DNA of 57,019 nt from an uncultured Deferribacteres bacterium (GTDB taxonomy: Bacteria; Zhuqueibacterota; JdFR-76; DREG01): the NCBI GenBank assembly GCA_913009825.1, contig CAJVYQ010000032.1, positions 1 through 57,019 on the forward strand. The letters run 5' to 3'. A program made the position numbers and the translations under genes. Of the stretch, positions 25,073 to 34,377 are shown one piece after another. Below the pieces are notes generated by a model, which worked only from the letters and a program-made list of their open reading frames with translations, was not told the DNA's origin and made no database searches. How positions within the stretch are numbered: position 1 is the first letter of the stretch; each line of letters opens with the position of its first letter.

Positions 25073-26662
25073 TCAGTTTGTTACCTGCCCGATTTTATGC
25101 TGTGCTCTGATTTGAGATTTGCTCGAACGGGAGAACCGCATATTCAATAAGAGGATTTTAATGCTGTCCAGATCGGAAGCATTGCAGGGCATCAACTCCT
25201 CGTACGATTCCAGTCCCAATTGCCGGGTTAAACTCTCAATGCTGACCGCTTTCGGATCCCGCAGCCTGGAAACCGCAATGGAATAGGGAATCTGATACCG
25301 GTTGCGAAAGGTTTTGATGAGATAATTCAGATATTCGAAAGTTTCGGGTTCGGCGGCATTTACCAGAATAATGTAGCCCAACATGTATTTTTGCAGGGAA
25401 TCCACAAACAGGTGCAGGTTTTTTTCTACTGGGATACCGATGATATTCAGTTCGGCCTCATCGGAAATGGGAACTTTGCCCAGATCGACCGGATGGGGAA
25501 ATTGACTTTTTAACGATTTTACCTGGTAGGTTGGTCCGGTCAATAAGTGTACGATTTCGTTTTTACCGCTGGCGGAAACACCCAGAATGAGTACCGTATT
25601 TCTGTTTCTGTCCAGATGTTCGATTATCCGGCTGCGAAATGTTTGAAATTCTTCTTCGGTAAAAATGGGTACACGGATTTTTCCCGGCGCTGTGGATTTT
25701 AGTTCCGGCGCCTCGGGCGTAACTTTGTTCAGAAACCCCTGCTGGTACATTTTTGCCACCCGTTCCAGCGTTACCAAATCTTTATGGAAACTGTCGTCGA
25801 TGATTTTCTGTAACGTCCTCTGTCCATCGAACAATTGAATGAAGCGCATCACATCGCCGGACATTTCCCGTTTTTCAATAATTTTTAAAAAAGTGGAGCT
25901 GAGTATGAAAACCGTATTCAGACTCGGCAAAGATTTCAGAAATTCCGCCCGTTTTTCCAGTCGCTTTTTGGCCTGAAGCAGCAATCCCAAATTACTGATG
26001 TTGATTTCATCCTTGATGTTGATATCCTGATACACCATGGTGTATTTGCCGCGTCCCCAGGGGATCATCTGGTAGACGGCACGTTCACCGCGGAAATTGC
26101 CGACAATGGCGTTAATTACCTGGCCGTCACAAAAAAACACCTGGCCGCTTTTACTGGTAATGCTGGTAATTGTCAAAATACCGGTTGCATGGTTCATGGA
26201 AAATTCTTCGATCAGCCCGGATAATGGTTTATCTTCCAGAAGGCCATTCACTTTTCCAACTTTCGTTTCTTTTTCAAAAGTGCGTTTTTCAATCCGGGAC
26301 AGGGTCATTTTAATACGGGAAATGATTTCGCTAACATGCAGCGGTTTGATAATGTAATCTTTCACTCCCGCTTCATAAGCTTTTAAACGGTCTTGTATGC
26401 CTTCCCGTGTGGAGAGCAAAATAACCGGAATATCCTCAATCTGAGAATTCGCCTTCAGTTTTTGCGTGAACTCAATACCGCTCAAATCCTGCAGCTCGGT
26501 GTCCATGAGAATCAGATCGGGATTCAATTTTCGCGCCTTCTCTAAACCACCGTAACCGGACGTAGCTGTGACAACCTGAAATTGATTGTTGACCAGCCCG
26601 CCGATTAAAACCTCCAGGTTTTTGGCCTCGTCATCGATAACCAAAATAGTTTTGGAATTCAT
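25073..26662 (-). CDS. Response regulator: receiver, PATAN, Ras-like GTPase fusion
   Basis: First gene of the operon, 529 residues. The receiver (1-122) has the acid pair Asp10-Asp11, phosphoacceptor Asp54 in LILMDTEL, and the YIIKP lysine. PATAN/DUF4388 follows at about 138-240 (LSGLIEEFSMNHATGILTIT, VFFCDGQVINAIVG). A helical linker leads to a small GTPase domain (about 345-520) with a P-loop-like GVSASGKNEI, a hydrophobic strand ELNIIGIP in place of the DxxG site, SRLRD for base recognition and a CNASD end. It is predicted to couple a phosphorelay input to nucleotide-dependent protein contacts. No kinase gene is adjacent. Confidence 0.85.
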   Translation of the reverse strand: MNSKTILVIDDEAKNLEVLIGGLVNNQFQVVTATSGYGGLEKARKLNPDLILMDTELQDLSGIEFTQKLKANSQIEDIPVILLSTREGIQDRLKAYEAGVKDYIIKPLHVSEIISRIKMTLSRIEKRTFEKETKVGKVNGLLEDKPLSGLIEEFSMNHATGILTITSITSKSGQVFFCDGQVINAIVGNFRGERAVYQMIPWGRGKYTMVYQDINIKDEINISNLGLLLQAKKRLEKRAEFLKSLPSLNTVFILSSTFLKIIEKREMSGDVMRFIQLFDGQRTLQKIIDDSFHKDLVTLERVAKMYQQGFLNKVTPEAPELKSTAPGKIRVPIFTEEEFQTFRSRIIEHLDRNRNTVLILGVSASGKNEIVHLLTGPTYQVKSLKSQFPHPVDLGKVPISDEAELNIIGIPVEKNLHLFVDSLQKYMLGYIILVNAAEPETFEYLNYLIKTFRNRYQIPYSIAVSRLRDPKAVSIESLTRQLGLESYEELMPCNASDLDSIKILLLNMRFSRSSKSQIRAQHKIGQVTN

Positions 26663-27042
26663 AGCTATCCCCAGAAATTTTTGAGAATTTCTAAATTATT
26701 CGAAGTTTTTAATATTTGTCAGCCCCAAACCGGGATATTGGCCAAGTGCCGAGGGAATCTATATCAATATACAATTTTTATTTTTAATCGCAATAAAAAA
26801 TTTTTGTGATTGTTTAATATTTGTACTCGAGGTCGTCCATAGCGGGGTTTGCCGGGGGAATATCATTCAGCAGGATTAGGTCGATGAAGATTCCTGCTGA
26901 ATGAACTCACATTATTTACTGAAAACAGGTAACTATTCAGTTGGGTTTTATAAGCGCCAAAATAAGGCAACACCCGGTTTGGCAATCAAAATCTTATTGT
27001 TAAACATACAATTAGTGTACATAAATGGTTGCATTTATTGGG
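26663..27042. other. Intergenic stretch with possible promoter and MITE end
   Basis: No gene is visible. A possible minus-strand promoter for the PATAN operon lies at 26766-26793. GTAACTATTCAG occurs at 26929-26940 without a recognisable opposite end nearby, so it may be a solo terminus of the MITE-like family. Confidence 0.5.
26766..26793 (-). promoter_or_regulatory. Possible promoter of the PATAN operon
   Basis: Read on the minus strand, TTGCGA (26793-26788), a 16-base AT-rich spacer and TATATT (26771-26766) resemble a sigma70 promoter about 105 bp before the start codon. The -35 box is weak. Confidence 0.35.
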
Positions 27043-28593
27043 TTAATAAATTTTTTTCAATTCAGCAGCTGCGTAATAATGTTTCAGAATTTGCTGATCG
27101 GTGTACCCTTCCTCGCCCATTACAGCCGCCCCCACCTGGCACAAACCGACGCCATGGCCCCAACCGGCGCCGTGCAGCGTCAGTTGAATTGTCTTCCCGC
27201 CGGCATCCGTTTCTTTGTCAACATAAAAGCAGGAGCTGTACAAATGAGATTCCGACAGTACACGACGAATTTCCAGCTCTTTGCCGATAGTTGCTTCGCC
27301 ATTTTCGACCACAAGTTTCACATAAATCAACCTGCCGGAATACCCTCTTTTAAGAGGAAGAATATCCAGGATCGGGCCTATATCATCATATTTCTTCGCA
27401 ACAATTTTTCCCAGCTCCTCCGGAGAATAGATAACCTGCCAGCGGAAATATTGCTCCGTATAATCCAGATATGATGGCATTTTATGCCTGGCCGGATTAC
27501 AGAAAACATCGGGACTGGAAGCGATAAATGGCCGGATTTTATCTTCCGAATTTATCGGCTCATAAAGATCCCGTTGATCCGGCCCGTCATAAAATTGATC
27601 CAGATAGGGCAGATGGCGATCATCCCACACATTCCGGTGGGTTTCCCCGACACCGCCGCAAACTTTGGCGTAGCGGGTATCGCAAATGCGCTGATCGAAC
27701 CATAAAATCTCTCCTTCCGTTTCTTTCGCTGCCTGGATGGATGTGGACTTAATGGCGCCGGAACCGTGGAAGCATTGACAGTGATCATCGGCGCACAGAT
27801 CAAAAGGATCGCCGTAATGATGTTTACCCGCAGTAGCAAAAACCGTACACCTTGCCACGGTGGTTTGTGCTTTCAGGAACTCCAGACTACAGTCGGCCGC
27901 CATTTCCGATGAATTGACACTGGCAAGATAGTGTTCAATATCCAGCACATTGATCACCGTTATCAGCCCTTTTTTATCGATCTGGAATTCCAGAATATTT
28001 TCCATCTGTTGATCTTCACGATGATCCCAGTGGAAGCCGATGCCAACCCGCACATCATGCAGCGTAAACGGGAGCGGCATATCTTCCGAAGGGATAAGCC
28101 GGAAACCGGACTGGATCTCATGCCTCTGCAGTATCAAACTGCCTTCCGCCGGTTTTTCCGGGATCATAAATACCCGATAACTGCCGAAATCAGCCAATTC
28201 CCGCCGCTGATTTTCCGCTTCTTCCGGTGAAGAAAAACCGGATGCCAGTACCCAGTATTCCCGGTTGTCGATGGTTTCATTTTTGCTGATTTGGGTATTT
28301 TCACCCACGCGGAGCAATTGGATATTCAATCCCACCTTCTCCCATTTTTTCACCTGTTGCCCGGCTTCCTCATTGTGATAGGCGATAGCCAGACGGATCA
28401 TCGGCTTTATTTCAGCCGGCCGGCTTTTCCCAATGGTCACTTCATAAGTCTCACCCTCTTTCCCGGCCATAATCAAAGTTCCGGAAAGATCAACCATATT
28501 AAAGGCAGCATGGCTGGTAAAGCGGATGCTTTTTTCGGATTGTAATGAACCGATCCTTACCAGGGGTCTTCCTGTTTTATAATCAAATTCCAT
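27043..28593 (-). CDS. SpoIID/LytB-domain protein with SPOR-like segment
   Basis: A 516-residue protein. Residues about 100-150 contain a SPOR-like unit (REYWVLASGFSSPEEAENQR). A SpoIID domain follows, with VLDIEHYLASVNSSEMAA, then EFLKAQTTVARCTV, and the terminal GAGWGHGVGLCQVGAA signature. SpoIID proteins cleave denuded peptidoglycan glycans or activate amidases. No signal peptide is visible, which is odd for that role. ATG 28593 is preferred because AAAGGG lies upstream; ATG 28620 would add nine lysine-rich residues. It overlaps the end of the CPBP gene by 11 bp and is probably coupled to it. Multiple cysteines in the middle are unusual. Confidence 0.8.
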   Translation of the reverse strand: MEFDYKTGRPLVRIGSLQSEKSIRFTSHAAFNMVDLSGTLIMAGKEGETYEVTIGKSRPAEIKPMIRLAIAYHNEEAGQQVKKWEKVGLNIQLLRVGENTQISKNETIDNREYWVLASGFSSPEEAENQRRELADFGSYRVFMIPEKPAEGSLILQRHEIQSGFRLIPSEDMPLPFTLHDVRVGIGFHWDHREDQQMENILEFQIDKKGLITVINVLDIEHYLASVNSSEMAADCSLEFLKAQTTVARCTVFATAGKHHYGDPFDLCADDHCQCFHGSGAIKSTSIQAAKETEGEILWFDQRICDTRYAKVCGGVGETHRNVWDDRHLPYLDQFYDGPDQRDLYEPINSEDKIRPFIASSPDVFCNPARHKMPSYLDYTEQYFRWQVIYSPEELGKIVAKKYDDIGPILDILPLKRGYSGRLIYVKLVVENGEATIGKELEIRRVLSESHLYSSCFYVDKETDAGGKTIQLTLHGAGWGHGVGLCQVGAAVMGEEGYTDQQILKHYYAAAELKKIY

Positions 28594-29461
28594 TGTTTTT
28601 CCCTTTTTTATCTGTTTCATTCAGTACAAAAACGTGTGGGCTTTGCCAAATTCTCAGACCGGCAAAAACAAAAACGGCAATAGCAATGATCACGATAACC
28701 GGATTAACAAGCTCATTTCGCAGGTAGACGGCATCGATTGCCGGCGTGGCATAACGGATATAGATCATGGCGATAAAATTATTTAAAAAATGAACACTGA
28801 TGGCAGGGTAAATACTGTTTGTTCGCCAGGCCAAAAGTCCCAATACGATGCCAAGAATAGATATCTGGAGGATTGCCCAAACATTAAAATGAAGAATGCC
28901 AAACAGCAGCGCAGGGATGAGGATAGCGCCGTAAATGTGAAATTTCTTTTCCAAAATTTTTTGCAGAAATCCCCGGAACAACATCTCTTCACATACTCCT
29001 GCGCCGATGGTGCCGATAAAAACGATCAGAACGAAGTCCACCAGATTTGGTGTCCGGAATACGGCTAACATCCCTTCCGTAATAGTATCCGGCATGGGTA
29101 ACCAGATTTGCATAATTCTGTCCAACTGATCGCCAATGACCGCCACGGCAGCGCCGAGAATAAAACTCCATCCCAACAACGACGGCGACACGGGATTAAG
29201 GCGAAAAGCGCGCAGCAATGAAAACCGGTAACGCCGGACAATCAAAGCCGCCGGCAGCGCAGTGAACAGCTCGACGAAAAAAATCGGGCTGTTCCAATCG
29301 GTTTGACCCAAAACCAATTGGATCGTTATTTTGATGAGAAGGCCAAAAATAAGGATGCCCAAAATGGAAAGAATTACAATGATGATTGCCTGCATGGGTG
29401 AGACAGGCAAGTCATTCTCTTCCTTATTTTGAACCGTTCTGTTTTGCGGGAAATTACTCAA
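28583..29461 (-). CDS. CPBP-family intramembrane metalloprotease
   Basis: A membrane protein of up to 292 residues with about seven helices. The CPBP (Abi/Rce1-like) signatures are GVCEEMLFRGFLQKI, with the catalytic Glu pair and Arg, and the later FGILHFNVW with the metal-ligand His. A further SVHFLNNF motif lies near the end. Such proteases cleave within membranes and in bacteria act in peptide maturation, immunity or signalling. The first codon would be TTG 29461 without a clear ribosome site; an internal ATG about 22 codons later (MQAIIIVIL) is an alternative. It overlaps the SpoIID-like gene, which suggests an envelope-related function. Confidence 0.85.
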   Translation of the reverse strand: MSNFPQNRTVQNKEENDLPVSPMQAIIIVILSILGILIFGLLIKITIQLVLGQTDWNSPIFFVELFTALPAALIVRRYRFSLLRAFRLNPVSPSLLGWSFILGAAVAVIGDQLDRIMQIWLPMPDTITEGMLAVFRTPNLVDFVLIVFIGTIGAGVCEEMLFRGFLQKILEKKFHIYGAILIPALLFGILHFNVWAILQISILGIVLGLLAWRTNSIYPAISVHFLNNFIAMIYIRYATPAIDAVYLRNELVNPVIVIIAIAVFVFAGLRIWQSPHVFVLNETDKKGKNNGI

Positions 29462-29547
29462 ATTTTCACTATCTTATTTTTTTAGGAAGTACTGTTAATT
29501 TGTTTTGCAGCATGCAGCCTGACATTTTTTAGCCGCAAGCAAGCAGA

Positions 29548-30333
29548 TCAGGAACCATGGCCAACAGCGTATGTTAGAATAATCGATGCGGCGACCCCGG
29601 CGTTTAAAGAGTCCCCTTTGCCGTGCCGCGGGATGGAAATTTTCTGCACCGGTAACTGATTAAAAGCCGCCTGCACCCCGTGCCGTTCACTGCCGACAAT
29701 CAAAGCATAAGGAACGGAAAAATCAGCTTCCCGGTAGGATGTTTTCCCGGAGGAATCTGCCGCATAAAGTTGGTAGCCCCTCGCAGCCAGTTCAGCGGAC
29801 AGGGAAAGGATTTCCACATCGGTGTAAATTTGCGGTATGTAAAAAACGGAACCGGCCGATGAACGCAGCACTTTAGCATTGTAAAGATCGACACATCGAT
29901 CGCTGCAAATCACAGCAGACAAACCAAACCAGGCCGCCGACCGGATGATAGTCCCTAAATTCCCTGGATCGGCAATTTTATCTAAAATAATTAGTTGGTG
30001 AGGACTGCTATCCCACAGTTCGGTTAATTTAAGCTCGGGCATTTTTACTACAGCAACAACGCCCTGCGGAGAAACAGCATCACTCAACTGCATGATTGTT
30101 TTGTCGGCAATAATTTCCAGGTCGATTCCCTTCCCGGAGGCAAGCTGCTGCAGCGCGGCGAAGGGTTCTTTTTCTGCAACACTTTCTCCAAACAAAAACA
30201 ACTCGGTCCTGTAGTAGCTTTCGATTGCGGCCCGGCACAAATTGAGTCCTTCGATCAGGAATTTCTTTTCCTGCTTTCTGTATTTTTTTTGTTGTAAAGA
30301 CCGAAGAAGTTTTAGCTGGTTTTTTGAAATCAT
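29548..30333 (-). CDS. TrmH/SpoU-family RNA 2'-O-methyltransferase
   Basis: A 261-residue SPOUT methylase. The N-terminal RNA-binding part has KKFLIEGLNLCRAAIES, usual for RlmB/TsnR-like members. The catalytic part has motif 1 IADPGNLGTIIRSAAWFG, motif 2 LIVGSERHGV and motif 3 ISIPRHGKGDSLNAGVAAS, which build the trefoil-knot SAM site. It is expected to methylate a ribose in rRNA or tRNA; the exact target is not readable. It is the last chromosomal-type gene before the AT-rich defence module and has normal base composition. Motif 2 has GSERHG in place of the common GNEGxG. Confidence 0.9.
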   Translation of the reverse strand: MISKNQLKLLRSLQQKKYRKQEKKFLIEGLNLCRAAIESYYRTELFLFGESVAEKEPFAALQQLASGKGIDLEIIADKTIMQLSDAVSPQGVVAVVKMPELKLTELWDSSPHQLIILDKIADPGNLGTIIRSAAWFGLSAVICSDRCVDLYNAKVLRSSAGSVFYIPQIYTDVEILSLSAELAARGYQLYAADSSGKTSYREADFSVPYALIVGSERHGVQAAFNQLPVQKISIPRHGKGDSLNAGVAASIILTYAVGHGS

Positions 30334-30379
30334 AAAAATAAGTTTTTTGTAAATACCTATCAGTCAGATAATATTTAGT

Positions 30380-33300
30380 TTAATTGTAAGTTCTTGATAA
30401 ATTATCGTTCAAGTTTATTGTATCGGTTTGCCTTCCTTCCTTTTTATTCTCAACCGCAATAATTATGTCATCATCAATATTTGATGTTCTTTTTAAAATT
30501 ATTTCCAAATAATCACTACCAATTTTTCGTCTTAAACTTTCTACATTATATATTAATTTATCGTACGGTTCATTGCCGGATTTTTCGGGTAAAACGAGTT
30601 TTCTTAATGTATATTTCGGTAATGTTTTATATCGTTTTATATCTTTTAACAAAGTATCGATAAACGAAATAAGTGTTTGATTTAATTCGTCTTTCTTTTG
30701 TTTTAGTAAAGATTTCAAACTATTTATTGCTTTCTTTTCTAATGCAATTTCAGAACTACCCGAACTATATTGCGGTTTATACTCTTTAATTTTTTCATAA
30801 GCTTTCCAGAATTGTTTACTCAACGGAAGTCTTTTTTCCTCATAAGAACATTTTACCAAATTAAACAATTCCTGAAATGTTGTTTCTGAAATTTTAATTT
30901 TATCAGTTTCATAATTTGCAATTACCGAAAACAAAGCCATCCCTTTTTTCCGCAGAACCACTGTATTTTCTTCTGTATAAGCTTTTGCTGTTTTTGTTCG
31001 GTTGGGGAATTCTTTTATTCTATCAAGTACTTCCGGGTGTTTTTCCCGTATTTTGTTATACTCATTTCTAACAATAGTTACAATATTCAAATCATCCTTT
31101 TCATCCGGATTTGAATTTATTTTTTTGAATAAACCGCTTGCTGTTGGTTCTTCGTCAGGGTCAAGTATTTTTGCATCTTCGCCAAGCGCATTATGAATTA
31201 AAAACATTTTTTGTTCTGCAATTTCCCTGATTTTAACCTGATTAGCGCCTTGTTCGGTAGGGAAGAAATTGTAGATATAAAGTTCCTCAAATACTTTTGT
31301 TCCAATACGGTTTATACGACCGACACGTTGAATTACCCGCGTGGGATTCCACGGAATATCATAATTGATTGTTAAGCCTGCCCGGTTCAGGTTGACACCT
31401 TCCGAAAGTTTATCACTGGTAACCAAAACATCGTAGTCGTCCTTTTGTTCCTGGTATTTTGCATTGAAATTTGTATCTAATTCAACTGCAAATTTTTTAG
31501 TAATACTGCCGTCACAAAATAAAACTCTGCCCAATAATTCTTTATTAAAATAATCTTTCAAATGGCGAACCGTGTCGGCATATTCCGTAAATAAAATGAT
31601 TTTTCTTTTCGGATTATTTTCCTGGCTTAAAACTTTTTTTACTTCATTTAAAACTGTTTTTCGTTTGGGGTCATCATTGACCAAATTAAGCGCTTTTATT
31701 TCCCTTTTTATCTGTTCAAATAAAGCGATATCATTATCTATATCTTTTAAAAATTTATCTTTAAATTCAAATTTATCTATTTCATAAATTTTAGTGTGTT
31801 TAGGCGACGTTTTACCTTCGGCATTCCTTTTAAATTCTTTCAAAGCTTCTTCAATAGCTTCCATTGTAAAGTCACCGGCACCATCTTCGTCATTGTAGAT
31901 TGAATCTATCACTTTACGGTCTAAAACATATTTCCCTGAACTTTCAATAAATGATTTTACCATTTTATGTGTTCGTAAAAAGCGTTCAATACTTTTATTA
32001 AAAGCGCCAAAAGAACTTTCAAATCGTTTTACTAACAGTCGCCGCATAAAGTCGAATAAGTTACGTTGTTGTTGATAGGTTCTGTTTGCTTCCTCGTCTT
32101 TTTTCTCTTTTGGTTTGGTCTCATATTCAAAAGGCCGGTAAATAGAACCTTTAAATAGCCCGTCTTCGCTGAAATAATCTTTAATTATTCTGTCGTAAAA
32201 TTCCGACTGTTCTTTGCTTAATTCATAAAACAATTCTAGCGGATCTTTTGCATCCGACAGGTTTTGTATCTCTTTTTTATATTCAAAGTCGCTCTTCAGG
32301 TCTAAGCGGTTCCGTCTGATAATTACAGGTGTGATCACATTTTTTATATCGTTTGCCATTAAAGCAACATTTTCTTTTACAAGAGAAATATCAACAGGCG
32401 GTTTAAGACCAAACATTATCGTATAATTTTTTTCTGCTTTTAGTCTCTTTTCAGGATTTGTAGAATGGTAATTTTTTAGAATAAAAGAAAGATTTCTGAA
32501 TCTGTAATTATATGAATTAAATCTACCTTCCAAATCCGGTTCGATAGTTATGCCCGATTGGCCGGGAACAATAAACAATTTGAGTAAAGAAAAAATATCT
32601 GCAGGCGAATTGTTAAAAGGCGTTGCCGTTAATAAAATAACCTGTCTTCCTCTGCAAATATCTGCCAATGCCTCATAAGCCGAAGTATCCTGGTTGCGGA
32701 ACCGGTGTGCCTCATCAATAATAACAACTTTATATTCCAAGTTATTTTTTCGGACAGATTCGGCTAACGCTTCAATGTTTCCGGAGCTTTCAATATCCCA
32801 ATCGTATAATTTGAATTTATTCCAATACTCATACCAACCCGAATTTTCTTTCTTATCACCTATTAATCCGGGCGGGCAAAGAATTAAGCCTCTTTTTCCC
32901 AATTGATTGGCAATGAGTGAAGCAACAACCGATTTTCCAAGTCCAACCACATCTGCAATAATAACGCCGTTATAGGTTTCAATAATATTTAACGCCTGAT
33001 TCACTGCATCTAACTGATAGGTATATTTTTCAAAACCATTTTCTTCAAGAATCCGGTCAATAAAAGAATTGATCTTTTTGTTTTCTTGTAAATCAATATA
33101 GGTTTTTAAAATATATGCATAGGCTTCGTATGGAGTAATTAAAGATGATTGGGTTCTATTTTTTAGAAAATCAATTATTGCTTTTTTACCGTTTTCGGCT
33201 TCGGTTATTGGTATGGCAGATTCCCAAAGTTCGTCAAAATAGTTTTCTGCCGTATCAAATCCATAATCTCGAATTTCAACATTAAATTCTTCCTGTCCGT

Positions 33301-33802
33301 GCAAACCCGCTTTGGTAAGATTACTGCTGCCGGTTATAAATTGTCCTTTTGTATTAAATAAGTCTTGAAATTGGCTGTCTAATTTAAATATATAAACCTT
33401 GGCGTGATTAGGGTTAATAGTTTTTTTGATGATTAATCTTTCGTCTTCCAAAAGTTTGATGAAAAATTCTATTTGATTGTAAAACTCTTCATTATCCATT
33501 TCGGCGTTGTTGATAGCATAACCGAGTGATTTAATAAATTGTGTAAAATATTCTTCCCTGCTTAAACTATTATCTTTATTTTCAACTTCAACAATACCGG
33601 AGAGATATTTATCTACTTTTAAACCAACCAATATCTTCAAAATAATAGTATCGTTTTTTCGCAGATTTTTATATATTTCCTGCCAACCGGAGAAGTAAAA
33701 GAAACCAACCAAAAATTTTAGTTCGCTGCTTGCACTTATCAATTTTTGCAAACGATTTTTTAATGATATTGTTTCTTTGGAGTTGGTTATAAAATTATTC
33801 AT
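30380..33802 (-). CDS. PLD-nuclease/SNF2-helicase fusion of a defence module
   Basis: A 1140-residue protein. The N-terminal domain has one phospholipase D-type HxK site (NHAKVYIFK, His133 and Lys135) with GSSNLTKAGL, a likely nuclease. A superfamily 2 helicase follows: Walker A ADVVGLGKS (283-291), DEAH (363-366), LLTATPFNNSP, and the C-terminal DKLSEGVNLNRA and IQRVGRINRIG motifs. The last 300 residues are helical. With the N6-adenine methylase about 1.6 kb upstream on the same strand it would form a restriction-modification-like system: methylase marks self, helicase-nuclease cuts. The layout recalls DISARM components (SNF2 helicase, PLD, adenine methylase), but drmA and drmB are absent. 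Confidence 0.85.
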   Translation of the reverse strand: MNNFITNSKETISLKNRLQKLISASSELKFLVGFFYFSGWQEIYKNLRKNDTIILKILVGLKVDKYLSGIVEVENKDNSLSREEYFTQFIKSLGYAINNAEMDNEEFYNQIEFFIKLLEDERLIIKKTINPNHAKVYIFKLDSQFQDLFNTKGQFITGSSNLTKAGLHGQEEFNVEIRDYGFDTAENYFDELWESAIPITEAENGKKAIIDFLKNRTQSSLITPYEAYAYILKTYIDLQENKKINSFIDRILEENGFEKYTYQLDAVNQALNIIETYNGVIIADVVGLGKSVVASLIANQLGKRGLILCPPGLIGDKKENSGWYEYWNKFKLYDWDIESSGNIEALAESVRKNNLEYKVVIIDEAHRFRNQDTSAYEALADICRGRQVILLTATPFNNSPADIFSLLKLFIVPGQSGITIEPDLEGRFNSYNYRFRNLSFILKNYHSTNPEKRLKAEKNYTIMFGLKPPVDISLVKENVALMANDIKNVITPVIIRRNRLDLKSDFEYKKEIQNLSDAKDPLELFYELSKEQSEFYDRIIKDYFSEDGLFKGSIYRPFEYETKPKEKKDEEANRTYQQQRNLFDFMRRLLVKRFESSFGAFNKSIERFLRTHKMVKSFIESSGKYVLDRKVIDSIYNDEDGAGDFTMEAIEEALKEFKRNAEGKTSPKHTKIYEIDKFEFKDKFLKDIDNDIALFEQIKREIKALNLVNDDPKRKTVLNEVKKVLSQENNPKRKIILFTEYADTVRHLKDYFNKELLGRVLFCDGSITKKFAVELDTNFNAKYQEQKDDYDVLVTSDKLSEGVNLNRAGLTINYDIPWNPTRVIQRVGRINRIGTKVFEELYIYNFFPTEQGANQVKIREIAEQKMFLIHNALGEDAKILDPDEEPTASGLFKKINSNPDEKDDLNIVTIVRNEYNKIREKHPEVLDRIKEFPNRTKTAKAYTEENTVVLRKKGMALFSVIANYETDKIKISETTFQELFNLVKCSYEEKRLPLSKQFWKAYEKIKEYKPQYSSGSSEIALEKKAINSLKSLLKQKKDELNQTLISFIDTLLKDIKRYKTLPKYTLRKLVLPEKSGNEPYDKLIYNVESLRRKIGSDYLEIILKRTSNIDDDIIIAVENKKEGRQTDTINLNDNLSRTYN

Positions 33803-33884
33803 GTTTTTTTCTTCTTTCGCCGCGAATGCACTAATATTTTTTTATCTCTAAATTAATAGCTTGCATTTTATGTTAATAATTTAT

Positions 33885-34238
33885 TTACAATAAATACCGA
33901 ATAAAGAGGAATATTGACAAATTTTTTGTATTGGATAAAATTCGTTTCATTATTTTATCTCCAAAAAAGTGTTGTAAACATGTATAATATACTCCACAAA
34001 AGCGCTGGTTGGTATGTCGGAAATTCCGACACACCTCTTTTTCATTAAGTTCACCTTCCTTAAAGATGTTGCCAATATGTTCGGCTATGGTTGATCTTCC
34101 TTTACCAAATAATAAAGCCATTTGCTCCTGGGTAAGCCAAACTGTTTCATCTTGCAAACGGGTTTGTATGCGGGTTTCATTCTCCGTTGTTTGGTAGATT
34201 ACAATTTCTGAGTTTTGTTCCATATCTTTATTTTTCAT
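33885..34238 (-). pseudogene. RhuM-family protein, truncated
   Basis: Residues 1-75 match the N-terminus of virulence RhuM-family proteins, with a YQTTENETRIQTRL start, DETVWLTQEQMALLFG, then IGNIFKEGELNEKEVCRNF. The family normally continues for over 200 further residues. Here the homology ends after FRHT and the frame runs through unrelated AT-rich sequence to a stop at residue 118. RhuM genes are common passengers in restriction-modification loci. Its ATG overlaps the stop of a methylase-tail fragment (34228-34365), so it was once translationally coupled to a methylase gene. Confidence 0.8.
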
Positions 34239-34365
34239 ATTCCTCTTTGCTCATCCAAAAGGCGGGCTCAACAATCTTTACCTCTTCATAAGTTAATTCA
34301 TAAAGTCTGTAAACCATTAAATCTATTTTGTTCTCGAGCTGTTGCGTGTCTTTGTCTGATTTTTG
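34228..34365 (-). pseudogene. C-terminal remnant of a second DNA methylase
   Basis: The open stretch reads DKDTQQLENKIDLMVYRLYE, then LTYEEVKIVEPAFWM and SKEEYEK before the stop. This is the usual extreme C-terminus of Eco57I/TaqI-type adenine methylases, which ends with an ID-x-x-VY-x-LY-x-LT-x-EE pattern. Everything upstream is missing; the BRO-N gene stop lies 13 bp before it. A homologous tail lies at 35260-35370. Together they show loss of at least one more methylase-like gene. Confidence 0.75.
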
Positions 34366-34377
34366 TTAGATAAATTT

